A stretch of 64,000 nt of DNA from Candidatus Saccharibacteria bacterium UBA6664 (lineage in GTDB: Bacteria; Patescibacteriota; Saccharimonadia; Saccharimonadales; Saccharimonadaceae): contig DKKO01000001.1 of the NCBI GenBank assembly GCA_002455275.1, positions 241,026 through 305,025 on the forward strand. Direction: 5' to 3'. The notes below the pieces were generated by a model, which saw only the letters and a list, made by a program, of their open reading frames with translations, did no database searches and had not been told where the DNA came from. Made by a program: the position numbers and the translations under genes. This document shows, in pieces, positions 36,501 through 44,687 of this stretch (positions are counted from its first letter, which is position 1; every line of letters starts with the position of its first letter).

Positions 36501-37242
36501 CCAAAAAGAGCGCCTCACCTGGGAGCGTGAACTGCTTGGTCTATATATTAGTGCGCATCCACTCGATAATTATGATATTTATTTTGAAGAGCAAACCGTG
36601 CCCCTGGCGAGTATGAAGCCCGAAATTGATGGCAAAAAACTCACTATAGGTGGCATCGTGACTAATGTCCGAACGATAGTCACAAAATCAGGCTCGAAGA
36701 TGGCATTTGTTGGCATTGAAGATAAGACTGGCGAAAGTGAACTAGTAGTATTCCCGGATCTTTACAGTAAGGTAGCTAATGATTTAAAGCAAGATGTGGT
36801 ATTGCGAGCAGTGGGAAAAGTTAACGCACGAGACCGCGATGGTAATGAGACGACAGATGTGAAACTCATTGCTGATGAGATTATGATTGTGTCAGACAAA
36901 GAACTCGCTGGATACGAATCCACCGGTAGAGCAATGAAAAAACCGAAACCGCGTGCTTCATCTGTTACTGTCACAAAAAAAGCGGTACCTGCGCCTACTT
37001 ATGAACCTCAGCTACCAACAGACAAAAGATTGTACGTGCACATTGATGACCCCGATGATGATGCTCGCCTGATGGCCTTAAAAGAGATTTGTGCCAAGCA
37101 TCCAGGCACAGCAGACATCGTGCTAGTCCTGGGGGCGGACAAAAAATCAGCGATAAAGTTACCATTCAAAATCGATGAAAGTAGCGGGCTGATCGAAGAA
37201 CTATCTGCTCAGCTAGGTGCGGAGAGCGTTAAGCTGCGCTGA
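33577..37242 (+). CDS. dnaE: DNA polymerase III subunit alpha
   Basis: 1221 residues. Order: PHP domain (~17-215; VHLHNHTHHSLLDG, ITDHGTM), polymerase core (GPGRGSAAGSIVAYAL; catalytic PDIDIDIQD), DNA-binding tandem helix-hairpin-helix, and a C-terminal OB fold (LTIGGIVTNVRTI). PHP metal residues look intact, so PHP-based proofreading is possible. It is the replicative polymerase. ATG 33577 follows TATACT (33562-33567) by nine bases. Its 3' end overlaps the convergent methyltransferase gene by 14 bases. Confidence 0.96.
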   Translation: MGKSVAGNQSGGALSPSDYVHLHNHTHHSLLDGLTKVDELVQRVKALGMNACAITDHGTMSGAIEFYKAAKSEDIKPIVGIEAYVAARSRFDKDPAKDKARYHVTLLAMNKAGYQNLMKLSTKANLEGMYYKPRIDHELLEELNEGIIVLSGCASGELGEQLRIDNYEEAKSIASWYKSVFGDRYYLELQDHGHLESKTAWEVQTKINGYLDTLSKDLDIPCVITSDGHYLDHSDQEAHEILLCVGTGAFLADENRMSLRDFELHVTDPKEIIDRWGKTHSEAVRNTKRIADRCELEIELGGILIPTFPVPQGETEKSYLDKLVYNGLAVRYLDMSREKAEKTPSDAIRKTLDKSIVDRLDMELDVLEKMGYNGYFLIVQDFINWGKSQGIIFGPGRGSAAGSIVAYALNITDLDPLKYDLLFERFLNPDRISMPDIDIDIQDTRRGEVIEYCANKYGEDRVANIVTFGKMAARAAVRDVARVLQVPYAESDRLAKLIPPPVQGRHIPLKTSVEADADLKREYENNPTAKTVFDYAIRLEGTIRSHGVHAAGVVIAPDDIVNYTPLEMAQKGVVATQYPMYPVEELGLLKMDFLGLSNLTIINNALRIIKKVYKNDIVLSAIPLDDEKTYELFQRGDTTGVFQLESAGMKRYLRELQPTVFEDIIAMVALYRPGPMQFIDSFIKRKHGEEAINYLHPKMEAALSSTYGILVYQEQFMQISKDLAGFTGGQADTLRKAVGKKIISLMKKVKPEFIEGAIQHSDADRKDMEKFWAQLEEFANYCFNKSHAACYGLISYWTAYLKAHYPDAFMAALMTSDADDIDRLAIEINECKHMGIEVLPPDINQSFVEFAVVPDKSQIRFGMAAVKGVGVGAVEEILRARDEGEFSSVEDFAKRVSTSKFNKKAWDSLIKSGGFDSFGDRSDLLFNLESIQGFANKLQKEAISGQTDLFGALQADSGMGVQPTITLSPSPTKHTQKERLTWERELLGLYISAHPLDNYDIYFEEQTVPLASMKPEIDGKKLTIGGIVTNVRTIVTKSGSKMAFVGIEDKTGESELVVFPDLYSKVANDLKQDVVLRAVGKVNARDRDGNETTDVKLIADEIMIVSDKELAGYESTGRAMKKPKPRASSVTVTKKAVPAPTYEPQLPTDKRLYVHIDDPDDDARLMALKEICAKHPGTADIVLVLGADKKSAIKLPFKIDESSGLIEELSAQLGAESVKLR

Positions 37243-37714
37243 GCTGATACAGCGCTATACCAGCTGCAACCGAAACGTTAAACGATTCTTTCTTGCCTTG
37301 CATCGGAATTTCCACAATATGATCGCACCTGTCTAACAGACCGGTATCTACGCCAGCTACCTCTTCACCCAATAATAAAGCGATTTTGTTCGGAGGAGAA
37401 AAGTCACGCACGCTACTGCTAGTAGGGGCTTGCTCAAGAGCCACTAGGGGTAGCGTATTGGTATCGAGCCATGTCAACAGGTTATCATATTGCTCAAAAG
37501 CCACCATGGTTTCAGCGCCAAGAGCAGTTTTATGTATCTGAGAGGTGATTTTATCGGCTAAATGAGGGAGGCGCTTGTCTTTACTGTGCGTTGGGTAGGG
37601 CGTGTAGCCTGAAAGAATGATTTTTTTCACCCCAAAGCCTTCCGCTGTGCGAAAAATTGAACCTACATTATGAGTAGAGCGAATATTATGCAGAACTAAA
37701 GTGATTTCTGTCAT
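37229..37714 (-). CDS. SpoU/TrmH-family RNA 2'-O-methyltransferase
   Basis: About 161 residues. Seen: LVLHNIRSTHNVGSIFRTAEGFG (motif 1, N-x-G-x-x-x-R), LLLGEEVAGVD (motif 2) and IPMQGKKESFNVSVAAGIALY (motif 3), which form the SAM-binding knot. It methylates ribose in tRNA or rRNA. Two ATGs abut; 37714 is favoured because it is seven bases after TATACT (37722-37727, minus strand), whereas 37717 would be only four. Confidence 0.92.
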   Translation of the reverse strand: MTEITLVLHNIRSTHNVGSIFRTAEGFGVKKIILSGYTPYPTHSKDKRLPHLADKITSQIHKTALGAETMVAFEQYDNLLTWLDTNTLPLVALEQAPTSSSVRDFSPPNKIALLLGEEVAGVDTGLLDRCDHIVEIPMQGKKESFNVSVAAGIALYQLSAA

Positions 37715-37801
37715 CATCTATAGTATAGCGAAGCACGAGTCTTCAGGCGAGCTGTTGTATAATCTATAAAAACCATGAGCTTTTTGGTACACTAATCAGT
37801 A

Positions 37802-39424
37802 GTGGACGAAGACAAAATCCAACAACAGCGCCGTGAGCACGACGAAACTGCAACACGAGAACGTGCGGCTATTTTAGGTGTGCGCTATCTCGACACTCGC
37901 TCAATTGAAAAAGACCTACCTTTGGCCAAGGATATGCTAAATATACAAGACATGTATCGTGGTCGAATCGTGCCACTTGTGATGGGTGCCGATGATGCAC
38001 CTTATCAGTTTGGTATTACGACCAATACACCACAGTCTGTGGCAACTGCTCTAGAGCAAGAATATAACCAGCAAGGTAAGTCAGTACAATTCTTCATGAT
38101 TAGTGGCAGCGGCTTCCGAGCGCTTATGAATCGCTTCGACCCACCCAAAGAAGTTATCTACGACGATATTCAGATTGCCAAAGAGGGCGACAGTAACACG
38201 CTCGCACAAGTGAGTAAGACGCTTAACTCTGTTGGTACTGACCAAGTGTTCGACTATCTTATTGACCAAGCAGACAAGCTGGGCGCGAGCGATATACATA
38301 TCGAAAATCAGCGTGATGCAATTCGCGTGCGTATGCGTGTCGATGGGGCGCTTCATGAAGTTGCCGAGCTCGACAAAGATCGTTATCGAATCATACTAGG
38401 TGCACTAGGTTCTCGGGCAAATATCTCAATTGCATCTGAAGACGCTCAGTCGGGGCACATGCAAAAGGAAATCACGAACGAAGCAGGCACGCACTTGCTT
38501 AATTTGCGCGTAGAAACCGTGCCTACGATGTATGGTCAAGATGCGGTGCTTCGTTTGTTTAATTTCGACCAATCTCTGTTGAATCTCGACAGACTCAATA
38601 TTCGACCAGAACAACGTGCGCAAATCGATGAAATCGTAAGTCATCCACGGGGCATGGTACTGATGGTGGGGCCAACTGGTAGCGGTAAATCAACTACCTT
38701 ATATAGCATGCTCAATGCTCTAAATTCACCTGAAAAAAAGATTATTACACTCGAGGATCCAATCGAATATGGTCTTGATGGGATTTCACAGATTCCAATT
38801 AATACAACTGATGGAAAAAGTTTTGCCGACGGCTTACGCAGTGTGTTGCGACTAGACCCTGATGTAGTTATGGTAGGTGAGATTCGCGATCAGGACACGG
38901 CACGTACGGCGATTCAAGCATCAATAACCGGCCACTTGGTGCTATCGAGCTTCCATGCGAATTCAACCGCAGCAGCGTTTAGTCGAATGATTGATTTGAT
39001 CGGTCAAAACCCTATATTTAGTTCTGCAATTCGCTTACTAATCGCGCAGCGATTGGTGCGCAGGCTCCATGATGAGACAAAAGAAGAGTACGACCCCGAT
39101 GATGCAACCAAAAAGTGGGTGCAAGAAGTGCTAGCTGATTTGCCAGAATCTGTAGAAAAACCAAACCTCGATAGCTTTAAGCTCTGGCGACCGAAACCAT
39201 CTGAAGACGCACCATTTGGCTACAAAGGACGCGTAGTGCTAATGGAGCAAATGGTGGTAACAGAAGACATACAGCGCTTTCTTAGGGGCGACGAAGATGA
39301 AATACATAGTGAACTAATTGAAGCAGCCGCGAAGAAAGGCGGTATGGTGACTTTGCTTCAAGTGGGTGTGCTGGCTGCGCTTAAGGGTGAAACAACGCTC
39401 GAAGAGATAAACAGAGTAGTGTAG
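37802..39424 (+). CDS. PilB/GspE-type secretion or pilus assembly ATPase
   Basis: 540 residues. An N-terminal GspE-like domain (~10-130) precedes the ATPase with GASDIHIENQ, Walker A GPTGSGKSTTLYSML, Asp box LEDPIEY, Walker B RSVLRLDPDVVMVGEIRDQDTA and the His box GHLVLSSFHAN. The tetracysteine zinc site common in PilB/GspE is missing. It powers assembly of type IV pili or a related system; no other pilus gene is adjacent. GTG 37802 follows TACACT (37788-37793) by eight bases. A second TATAAT lies at about 37759-37764. Confidence 0.9.
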   Translation: MDEDKIQQQRREHDETATRERAAILGVRYLDTRSIEKDLPLAKDMLNIQDMYRGRIVPLVMGADDAPYQFGITTNTPQSVATALEQEYNQQGKSVQFFMISGSGFRALMNRFDPPKEVIYDDIQIAKEGDSNTLAQVSKTLNSVGTDQVFDYLIDQADKLGASDIHIENQRDAIRVRMRVDGALHEVAELDKDRYRIILGALGSRANISIASEDAQSGHMQKEITNEAGTHLLNLRVETVPTMYGQDAVLRLFNFDQSLLNLDRLNIRPEQRAQIDEIVSHPRGMVLMVGPTGSGKSTTLYSMLNALNSPEKKIITLEDPIEYGLDGISQIPINTTDGKSFADGLRSVLRLDPDVVMVGEIRDQDTARTAIQASITGHLVLSSFHANSTAAAFSRMIDLIGQNPIFSSAIRLLIAQRLVRRLHDETKEEYDPDDATKKWVQEVLADLPESVEKPNLDSFKLWRPKPSEDAPFGYKGRVVLMEQMVVTEDIQRFLRGDEDEIHSELIEAAAKKGGMVTLLQVGVLAALKGETTLEEINRVV

Positions 39425-40558
39425 CTACACGATAACTGCTGCGATGGACGGGACAAGGCGCTCGTCAAACACGCTTGGAATTATTTCGTCTGCCGTAGGA
39501 GCATCTATCAAGCTGGCTATAACTTCAGCGGCGGCGATTTTATGATCATCAGTTATTTTTTGCACGCCGTTATCAAGAGCGCCACGAAAGATACCGGGAA
39601 AGGCGATAGCGTTGTTAACCTGGTTTGCAAAATCACTGCGACCGGTAGCTAACACCGCAACACCAGCTTGTTTGGCAACATCTGGCATAATTTCAGGCAC
39701 TGGATTCGAAAGAGCAAATACTACGGGTTTGTCTGCCATCTTCGCGACCATTTCACCAGTAAGCAGACCCGGCTTTGATACGCCAATAAAGATATCGGCT
39801 CCACTGATTGCATCGTCAAGAGAGCCGGTACGTGATGTATCGAGGTATTCTAGCAAAGCTTTTTTCTCGTCGTTTAGGTCACTTCGAGAATCACCAATAA
39901 TACCCTTACTATCCACGGCTACGATTGAACCAACTCCGTATGTATGCAGCAGTTTCATGATGGCTGTGCCGGCGGCGCCGGCGCCGATGGTGACAACTTT
40001 CGTGCTTTTCAAATCTTTACCCACCACCTTCATAGCATTGATAAGCCCAGCGAGCACTACTACGGCTGTGCCATGTTGATCATCATGGAAAACGGGTATA
40101 TCAAGCTCGGCTTTCAAGCGTTCTTCTACTTCGAAGCATTTGGGCGCAGCGATATCTTCCAGATTTATCGCACCAAAACTTGGGGCGATTGCCTTTACCG
40201 CCGCCACGATTTCATCAGGCGTATGAACATCTAGTATAATCGGCACGCTATCGATATTAGCGAAATGCTTGAATAGTAGGGCTTTTCCTTCCATCACAGG
40301 CATGCTGCCTTTAGGGCCAATGTCGCCGAGGCCGAGTACTGCAGAGCCGTCAGAAATAACGGCGACTAGGTTGTTGGTCCAGGTGTAGGTAGAAAGTAGG
40401 CTTTCATCTTCTGCAATAGCCTTCGATACCGCGGCAACGCCGGGGGTGTAGTAGGCACTCAGTTTAGTTTTGTCTAGTTTACTTTCATCACGAAGCTTGG
40501 TGGTAATTTTTCCTTTATGGTCTTTGTGGAGCTGTAGGGCGAGTTCGTCGTAGTTCAT
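39425..40558 (-). CDS. NAD(P)-dependent malic enzyme
   Basis: 377 residues, the short bacterial form without the phosphotransacetylase domain. Seen: YYTPGVAAVSKAI, SDGSAVLGLGDIGPKGSMPVMEGKALLFK, FHDDQHGTAVVVLAGL and NAD-binding GAGAAGTAIMKLL. It converts malate to pyruvate, CO2 and NAD(P)H. ATG 40558 follows TATAAT (40565-40570, minus strand) by six bases. It is convergent with pilB and ends only 1 base from it. Confidence 0.95.
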   Translation of the reverse strand: MNYDELALQLHKDHKGKITTKLRDESKLDKTKLSAYYTPGVAAVSKAIAEDESLLSTYTWTNNLVAVISDGSAVLGLGDIGPKGSMPVMEGKALLFKHFANIDSVPIILDVHTPDEIVAAVKAIAPSFGAINLEDIAAPKCFEVEERLKAELDIPVFHDDQHGTAVVVLAGLINAMKVVGKDLKSTKVVTIGAGAAGTAIMKLLHTYGVGSIVAVDSKGIIGDSRSDLNDEKKALLEYLDTSRTGSLDDAISGADIFIGVSKPGLLTGEMVAKMADKPVVFALSNPVPEIMPDVAKQAGVAVLATGRSDFANQVNNAIAFPGIFRGALDNGVQKITDDHKIAAAEVIASLIDAPTADEIIPSVFDERLVPSIAAVIV

Positions 40559-40645
40559 GTATCTATTATACCTCTTTTCAGCAGAGCGATTTTATGCTAC
40601 AATTGATAGTTGATTAGCAATATAAAACTTTAAGTGAGAAGAAGA

Positions 40646-41173
40646 ATGAGTTTTGCATTAATTCAAAAGGTGAACGATGCCCAGAAAAAGGCAGCGGTAG
40701 TGGATGCCCGTAGTGGTGATACTGTTCGTGTTCACCAGAAAATTAAAGAAGGTAACAAAGAGCGTATTCAGGTATTTGAAGGCGTGGTTATCCGAACTGA
40801 TAACAAAAAACAACACACTAGCCGAATCACCGTCCGTAAGATTGCTAGTGGCGTAGGAGTTGAAAAAAGCTTCCTACTACACAGCCCACTAGTAGAAAAG
40901 GTTGAAATTGTGCGACGTGGTAAAGTTCGTCGTAACTTCCTTAGCTATCTTCGCCAACGTTCAGGTAAGAGCGCCCGTCTTACAGCGGTTAACTTCGACC
41001 GTGAAGCCGTAAACGATGTTCGTGACCCGCACGCTGAAGAAGAAGAGAAGCGCATGAAAGAAGAAGCTGCTAAAGCCGCTGCTGAAAAGCAAGCTGCTAA
41101 AGAAGCAGAACAAGCTGAGCTAGATGCAAAAGCTGCTGAAGTAGAAGCTGCGCATAAAGCAAACGAAGCGTAA
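40646..41173 (+). CDS. rplS: 50S ribosomal protein L19 with acidic/basic C-terminal extension
   Basis: About 175 residues. The L19 core (~1-120) has GDTVRVHQKIKEGNKERIQVFEGVVI, SFLLHSPLVEKVEIVRRGKVRR and YLRQRSGKSARL. A ~50-residue tail rich in Ala, Glu and Lys (repeated EAAK-type units) is extra compared with the usual ~115 residues. ATG 40646 with AGAAGA upstream starts MSFALIQKV; the GTG at 40634 is not needed. TACAAT lies at about 40599-40604. A terminator follows at 41190. Confidence 0.95.
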   Translation: MSFALIQKVNDAQKKAAVVDARSGDTVRVHQKIKEGNKERIQVFEGVVIRTDNKKQHTSRITVRKIASGVGVEKSFLLHSPLVEKVEIVRRGKVRRNFLSYLRQRSGKSARLTAVNFDREAVNDVRDPHAEEEEKRMKEEAAKAAAEKQAAKEAEQAELDAKAAEVEAAHKANEA

Positions 41174-41189
41174 GAAATATTAGTTTTTG

Positions 41190-41218
41190 AAAAATCCCGC
41201 TCGCAAGGCGGGATTTTT
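41190..41218 (+). terminator. Rho-independent terminator of rplS
   Basis: AAAAATCCCGC and GGCGGGATTTTT form a stem with a loop TCGCAA-like centre, followed by the T-run. The T-run is directly followed by the TATAAT (41220-41225) of the next gene, so terminator and promoter abut with no spare DNA. Confidence 0.9.
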
Positions 41219-41231
41219 ATATAATGAAGAA

Positions 41232-42179
41232 ATGATAGTTGGCATAGACGAGGTGGGACGAGGGCCATGGGCGGGGCCTTTGGTGGTGGGCGCTGTTGTG
41301 CTTGGTGAAGAGATTGAAGGCTTGACTGATAGTAAAAAACTTTCTAAAAAGCGTCGCGAGCTACTGTACGATGTAATTCTTGAGAAAGCGACGAGTGTTG
41401 GCATAGGTTGGGTGCATGCAGACGAGCTGGATGAAGTTGGTCTTTCAAAAGCGCTTAGCTTGGCCTGTATACGCGCACTCGAGCAAATCGATGTGCCATA
41501 TCACGAGATTATTATAGATGGTACGGTGAACTTACTGAAGGATACTGGCAAGGGGCCCTATGTAACGACCATGAAAAAGGCCGATTTACTGATTCCAAGT
41601 GTCTCGGCTGCTTCAATCGTGGCAAAAGTAGCCCGCGACGAATATATGGGCAAGCAAGATGCTATTTACGAAGGCTATGGCTTTTCGGCGCATGTTGGTT
41701 ATGGTACAGCAGTGCACAAGCAAGCGATTGAAAAACTAGGTGTTACACCATTGCACCGCAAGAGCTTTGCACCGGTAGCGGCTTTGCTAGGCCACGCGAA
41801 GTCCATGCACGTTGCAAAAAATGATCTAGGCAATAAAACCACACGTAAGCTGGGCGATGAAGCAGAGAATGTAGCCGCTAATTGGTTACGTGAAGCTGGC
41901 CATGAGATAGTCGACCGAAACTGGAAAACAAAGCTCTGCGAAATAGACATTGTATCGAGAAAAGATGACACATTACATTTTGTAGAAGTAAAGCATAGAA
42001 AAAATGCCAAGCATGGTGATGGCGTAGCAGCGATTACGCCAAAGAAACTTCGCCAAATGAAATTTGCTGCCCAAATGTACGTGCACTGGAATAATCTCTA
42101 TGGAACCGATATTAAACTTGCTGTGATGAGTAGTAGTGGAAATCTGCCAAGGGTTGACTCGTACTTAGAGCTCACATAG
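41232..42179 (+). CDS. Ribonuclease HII fused to YraN/UPF0102 nuclease-like domain
   Basis: About 315 residues. Residues ~1-190 are RNase HII: IVGIDEVGRGPWAGPLVVGAV (catalytic Asp-Glu), TDSKKLS, IIIDGT and SVSAASIVAKVARDEYM. Residues ~205-315 form a YraN domain: GDEAENVAANWLREAGHEIVDRNWK, CEIDIVSRKDDTLHFVEVKHR, carrying the E-D-E-V-K nuclease-type residues. rnhB and yraN are often neighbours; here they are one polypeptide. ATG 41232 follows TATAAT by six bases; the frame upstream to 41187 is the terminator. Confidence 0.9.
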   Translation: MIVGIDEVGRGPWAGPLVVGAVVLGEEIEGLTDSKKLSKKRRELLYDVILEKATSVGIGWVHADELDEVGLSKALSLACIRALEQIDVPYHEIIIDGTVNLLKDTGKGPYVTTMKKADLLIPSVSAASIVAKVARDEYMGKQDAIYEGYGFSAHVGYGTAVHKQAIEKLGVTPLHRKSFAPVAALLGHAKSMHVAKNDLGNKTTRKLGDEAENVAANWLREAGHEIVDRNWKTKLCEIDIVSRKDDTLHFVEVKHRKNAKHGDGVAAITPKKLRQMKFAAQMYVHWNNLYGTDIKLAVMSSSGNLPRVDSYLELT

Positions 42180-44666
42180 GATTTTGCGAACAGCGTCTCC
42201 GTCGCGTTCTAATAGCTCAATTCTGCCTTCAATTTCACTTTTGCCCATGGCGATTACACGTTTAAGAGCCGGGATAGACTCTAGAGGTTTGAAAAACTCG
42301 CTGTAGTCTTGTAAGTACTCGTTCGTTGACAAGCTGCTCGCGGCATAGTGTGGAAAATCATCGAATGACTTATCGCCGGCATAGGTTTTTTCTATCCACG
42401 ACCAGTTATCTTTCATCCATTGCCATGAAATGTTACGACCATCGCGGTTGCGAATAAGATAGGCAAACCAACGAGCCACATCTTGACTGCGCACGGGCCC
42501 CTTTAATCGTTTAAGCAGCGTAGTAATAGTGGCGCTATCCTTGGTTGACGTAAGCGCAGAGCAGATGTCAATTTTAATTTCAGCTGACGTAGTGTTGTCA
42601 TGAATAGTAAGTAGCTTTTCGACAATCTCTTTTGATGGAAAATGCCGAACGGCAGCTCCGAGAATCAGGCTCCGTAGCTCACTGTCGAGTGACTCAATAT
42701 TCTCAGTTGAGTCGTACATATCTTTGGCTTGAGCAAGTACTTCCGGATTTTCACTATAAATCATCAAGCTAACTATAGTTGCTCGTAATTTCGTATCTGT
42801 TTCGGTTTCGTTTTCTACCTGCGCCCAACCGAGCCTTTCAAACTGACGCTTTGCTATCTTGCCAGCGAGTGATTTAAGCGCTTTTTCACTATCTGTATCT
42901 GTTTCTACAAATTTCTTCAACTCACCAAGGGTAAGCGCGATACTCTCCCATACGGATTCTGCGGTTTCATTGCTGTATGCGTCTAATAGCGGAATAAGCG
43001 TCGCGCTTGATGTCACACCAGCACGCGCAAGTAGCGTCTGCTCGTGTAGCAACTGAAAACGACCCGTTTCATTCATCTCTCCGTTTCGCACCTGAGCAAC
43101 AAGCGGCTCGAGCAGCTCTGGACTGTAATGTGTAATAAAGTGGGCGCTACTTTGGGCGTTCAAGTGAACACCAGGCTTTAGTGGTACTTCGAGCGTGGCG
43201 GATGTAAAAAGCTCAGGAAGATCGGGATTGTTTGCTCCCAGTGGGATAGGCCATGTGCGAGTGCTGTCCTGATGCGGCCCTACAAAAAACTGTTTTTGAG
43301 ATAGGCCTAGCGTGGTGGCATGAACAACCGGGTAGCCGGGTTGAGTAATCCATGCATTCATGAAACCTGTTATGTCTTTGCCGCTCGCATCAGACAAAGC
43401 GCGCCATAAATCAGATTCTTCAGTGTTGCCGTAGGCATGCTTAGTAAAGTAGGCGCGAAGGCCTTTTTGGAAGTCTTCATCACCAAGATAACGCTGCAAC
43501 ATGCGCATGAGTCGGCCACCCTTTGCGTATACGATGGCTGGGTCGAAAAGCGTTGATATTTCGTCTGGATGGTTCACGTCAACTTGTACCGACTGAACGC
43601 CATCGATTGCATCTCGTCGTAGTGCGGCTACGGCTTCATGACTATTGAAGTCATTCCAGATTTGCCATTCAGGGTGTAGCGCGTCAGGGCCAAGGTATTC
43701 CATCAGATTAGCGAAGCTTTCGTTTAGCCAAAGGTTATTCCACCACTTCATAGTGACTAAGTTGCCAAACCATTGGTGGCTAAGTTCATGCGCGATAACA
43801 AGCGCCGCAAGATGTCTGCTCGACACACCTGCGATACCCGGTTCTACTAGCAGTACGGATTCGCGATAGGTGATTAAGCCCCAGTTTTCCATAGCGCCGC
43901 TTGAAAAGTCTGGTAGCGCTACGTGGTCGCACTTTGGTAAAGGATAAGGGACGCCATAGTACTGCTCGAAAAATTCGAGAGCCCGCACGGCGATATCTAA
44001 GCTGAAATCAAGCGCTGCATCGCTTTGCGCAACAGTTGCCCAAACAGTGACTTCCACATCGTTTTTCGTCTTTGCTGTTTTACTGAGCATGTCGCCGTAT
44101 ACCCATGCGAGTAGATAGCTGCTCATCACAGGCGTTGTTTCGAAAGTCGTTACAAGGCGGTTGTTCTCTGTTTTTTGGCTGACAACAGGCATGTTGCCTA
44201 GTACTACGGGCACTTGTTCGGTAGTAAGCGTAACATCAAAGGTTGCTTTGGCTTCTGGCTCATCGACGCATGGAAATACTTCACGCGCATGATGGCTTTC
44301 GAATTGCGTAGCGATTAGCTCTTTTTGCTCGCCATCGTGTGTGAAGTAGCAAGGGTACATGCCGTGCATACTATCGGTAACTTTGCCGCTAAACCCAACA
44401 ACGACAACATGCTTGCCAGGTTCAAGGTCCTGGGTCGCAATGGATAGTTCGTCGTGTGCACCTGCTTGAAAGTCGGCACGATGACCGTCTATCAGTGCCT
44501 CAGTAATGGTGAGGTCTTTGGCGTGAAGTAAAACAGCATCGCCCTTGAGTAGATCACCATTGATAGTAACGGTGCCGTTGAAGGTTTTGGCTGGTCGATC
44601 GATATCGAGACTAAGTTGGTAATGGGATGGTGAGAAAATTTGTGTGAGATGTAAAACGCTAGACAT
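42165..44666 (-). CDS. M1-family aminopeptidase (aminopeptidase N-like)
   Basis: 833 residues. The catalytic features are GAMENWGLITYRE and HELSHQWFGNLVTMKWWNNLWLNESFAN, giving the zinc site H-E-x-x-H-x18-E. The N-terminal beta domain and the C-terminal ERAP1-like helical domain are present. It removes N-terminal amino acids from peptides, fitting peptide scavenging by a host-dependent cell. No signal peptide. ATG 44666 is six bases after TATAAT (44673-44678, minus strand), which overlaps the promoter of the next gene. Confidence 0.95.
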   Translation of the reverse strand: MSSVLHLTQIFSPSHYQLSLDIDRPAKTFNGTVTINGDLLKGDAVLLHAKDLTITEALIDGHRADFQAGAHDELSIATQDLEPGKHVVVVGFSGKVTDSMHGMYPCYFTHDGEQKELIATQFESHHAREVFPCVDEPEAKATFDVTLTTEQVPVVLGNMPVVSQKTENNRLVTTFETTPVMSSYLLAWVYGDMLSKTAKTKNDVEVTVWATVAQSDAALDFSLDIAVRALEFFEQYYGVPYPLPKCDHVALPDFSSGAMENWGLITYRESVLLVEPGIAGVSSRHLAALVIAHELSHQWFGNLVTMKWWNNLWLNESFANLMEYLGPDALHPEWQIWNDFNSHEAVAALRRDAIDGVQSVQVDVNHPDEISTLFDPAIVYAKGGRLMRMLQRYLGDEDFQKGLRAYFTKHAYGNTEESDLWRALSDASGKDITGFMNAWITQPGYPVVHATTLGLSQKQFFVGPHQDSTRTWPIPLGANNPDLPELFTSATLEVPLKPGVHLNAQSSAHFITHYSPELLEPLVAQVRNGEMNETGRFQLLHEQTLLARAGVTSSATLIPLLDAYSNETAESVWESIALTLGELKKFVETDTDSEKALKSLAGKIAKRQFERLGWAQVENETETDTKLRATIVSLMIYSENPEVLAQAKDMYDSTENIESLDSELRSLILGAAVRHFPSKEIVEKLLTIHDNTTSAEIKIDICSALTSTKDSATITTLLKRLKGPVRSQDVARWFAYLIRNRDGRNISWQWMKDNWSWIEKTYAGDKSFDDFPHYAASSLSTNEYLQDYSEFFKPLESIPALKRVIAMGKSEIEGRIELLERDGDAVRKILCEL

Positions 44667-44672
44667 AGGTCT

Positions 44673-44680
44673 ATTATACT
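44673..44680. promoter_or_regulatory. Bidirectional overlapping -10 element between two leaderless genes
   Basis: ATTATACT serves both strands: read on the minus strand it contains TATAAT (44673-44678), six bases before the aminopeptidase ATG; on the plus strand it contains TATACT (44675-44680), seven bases before the nuclease ATG 44688. The two hexamers share four base pairs. The whole intergenic space is 21 bases. Confidence 0.8.
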
Positions 44681-44687
44681 TTAAGAG

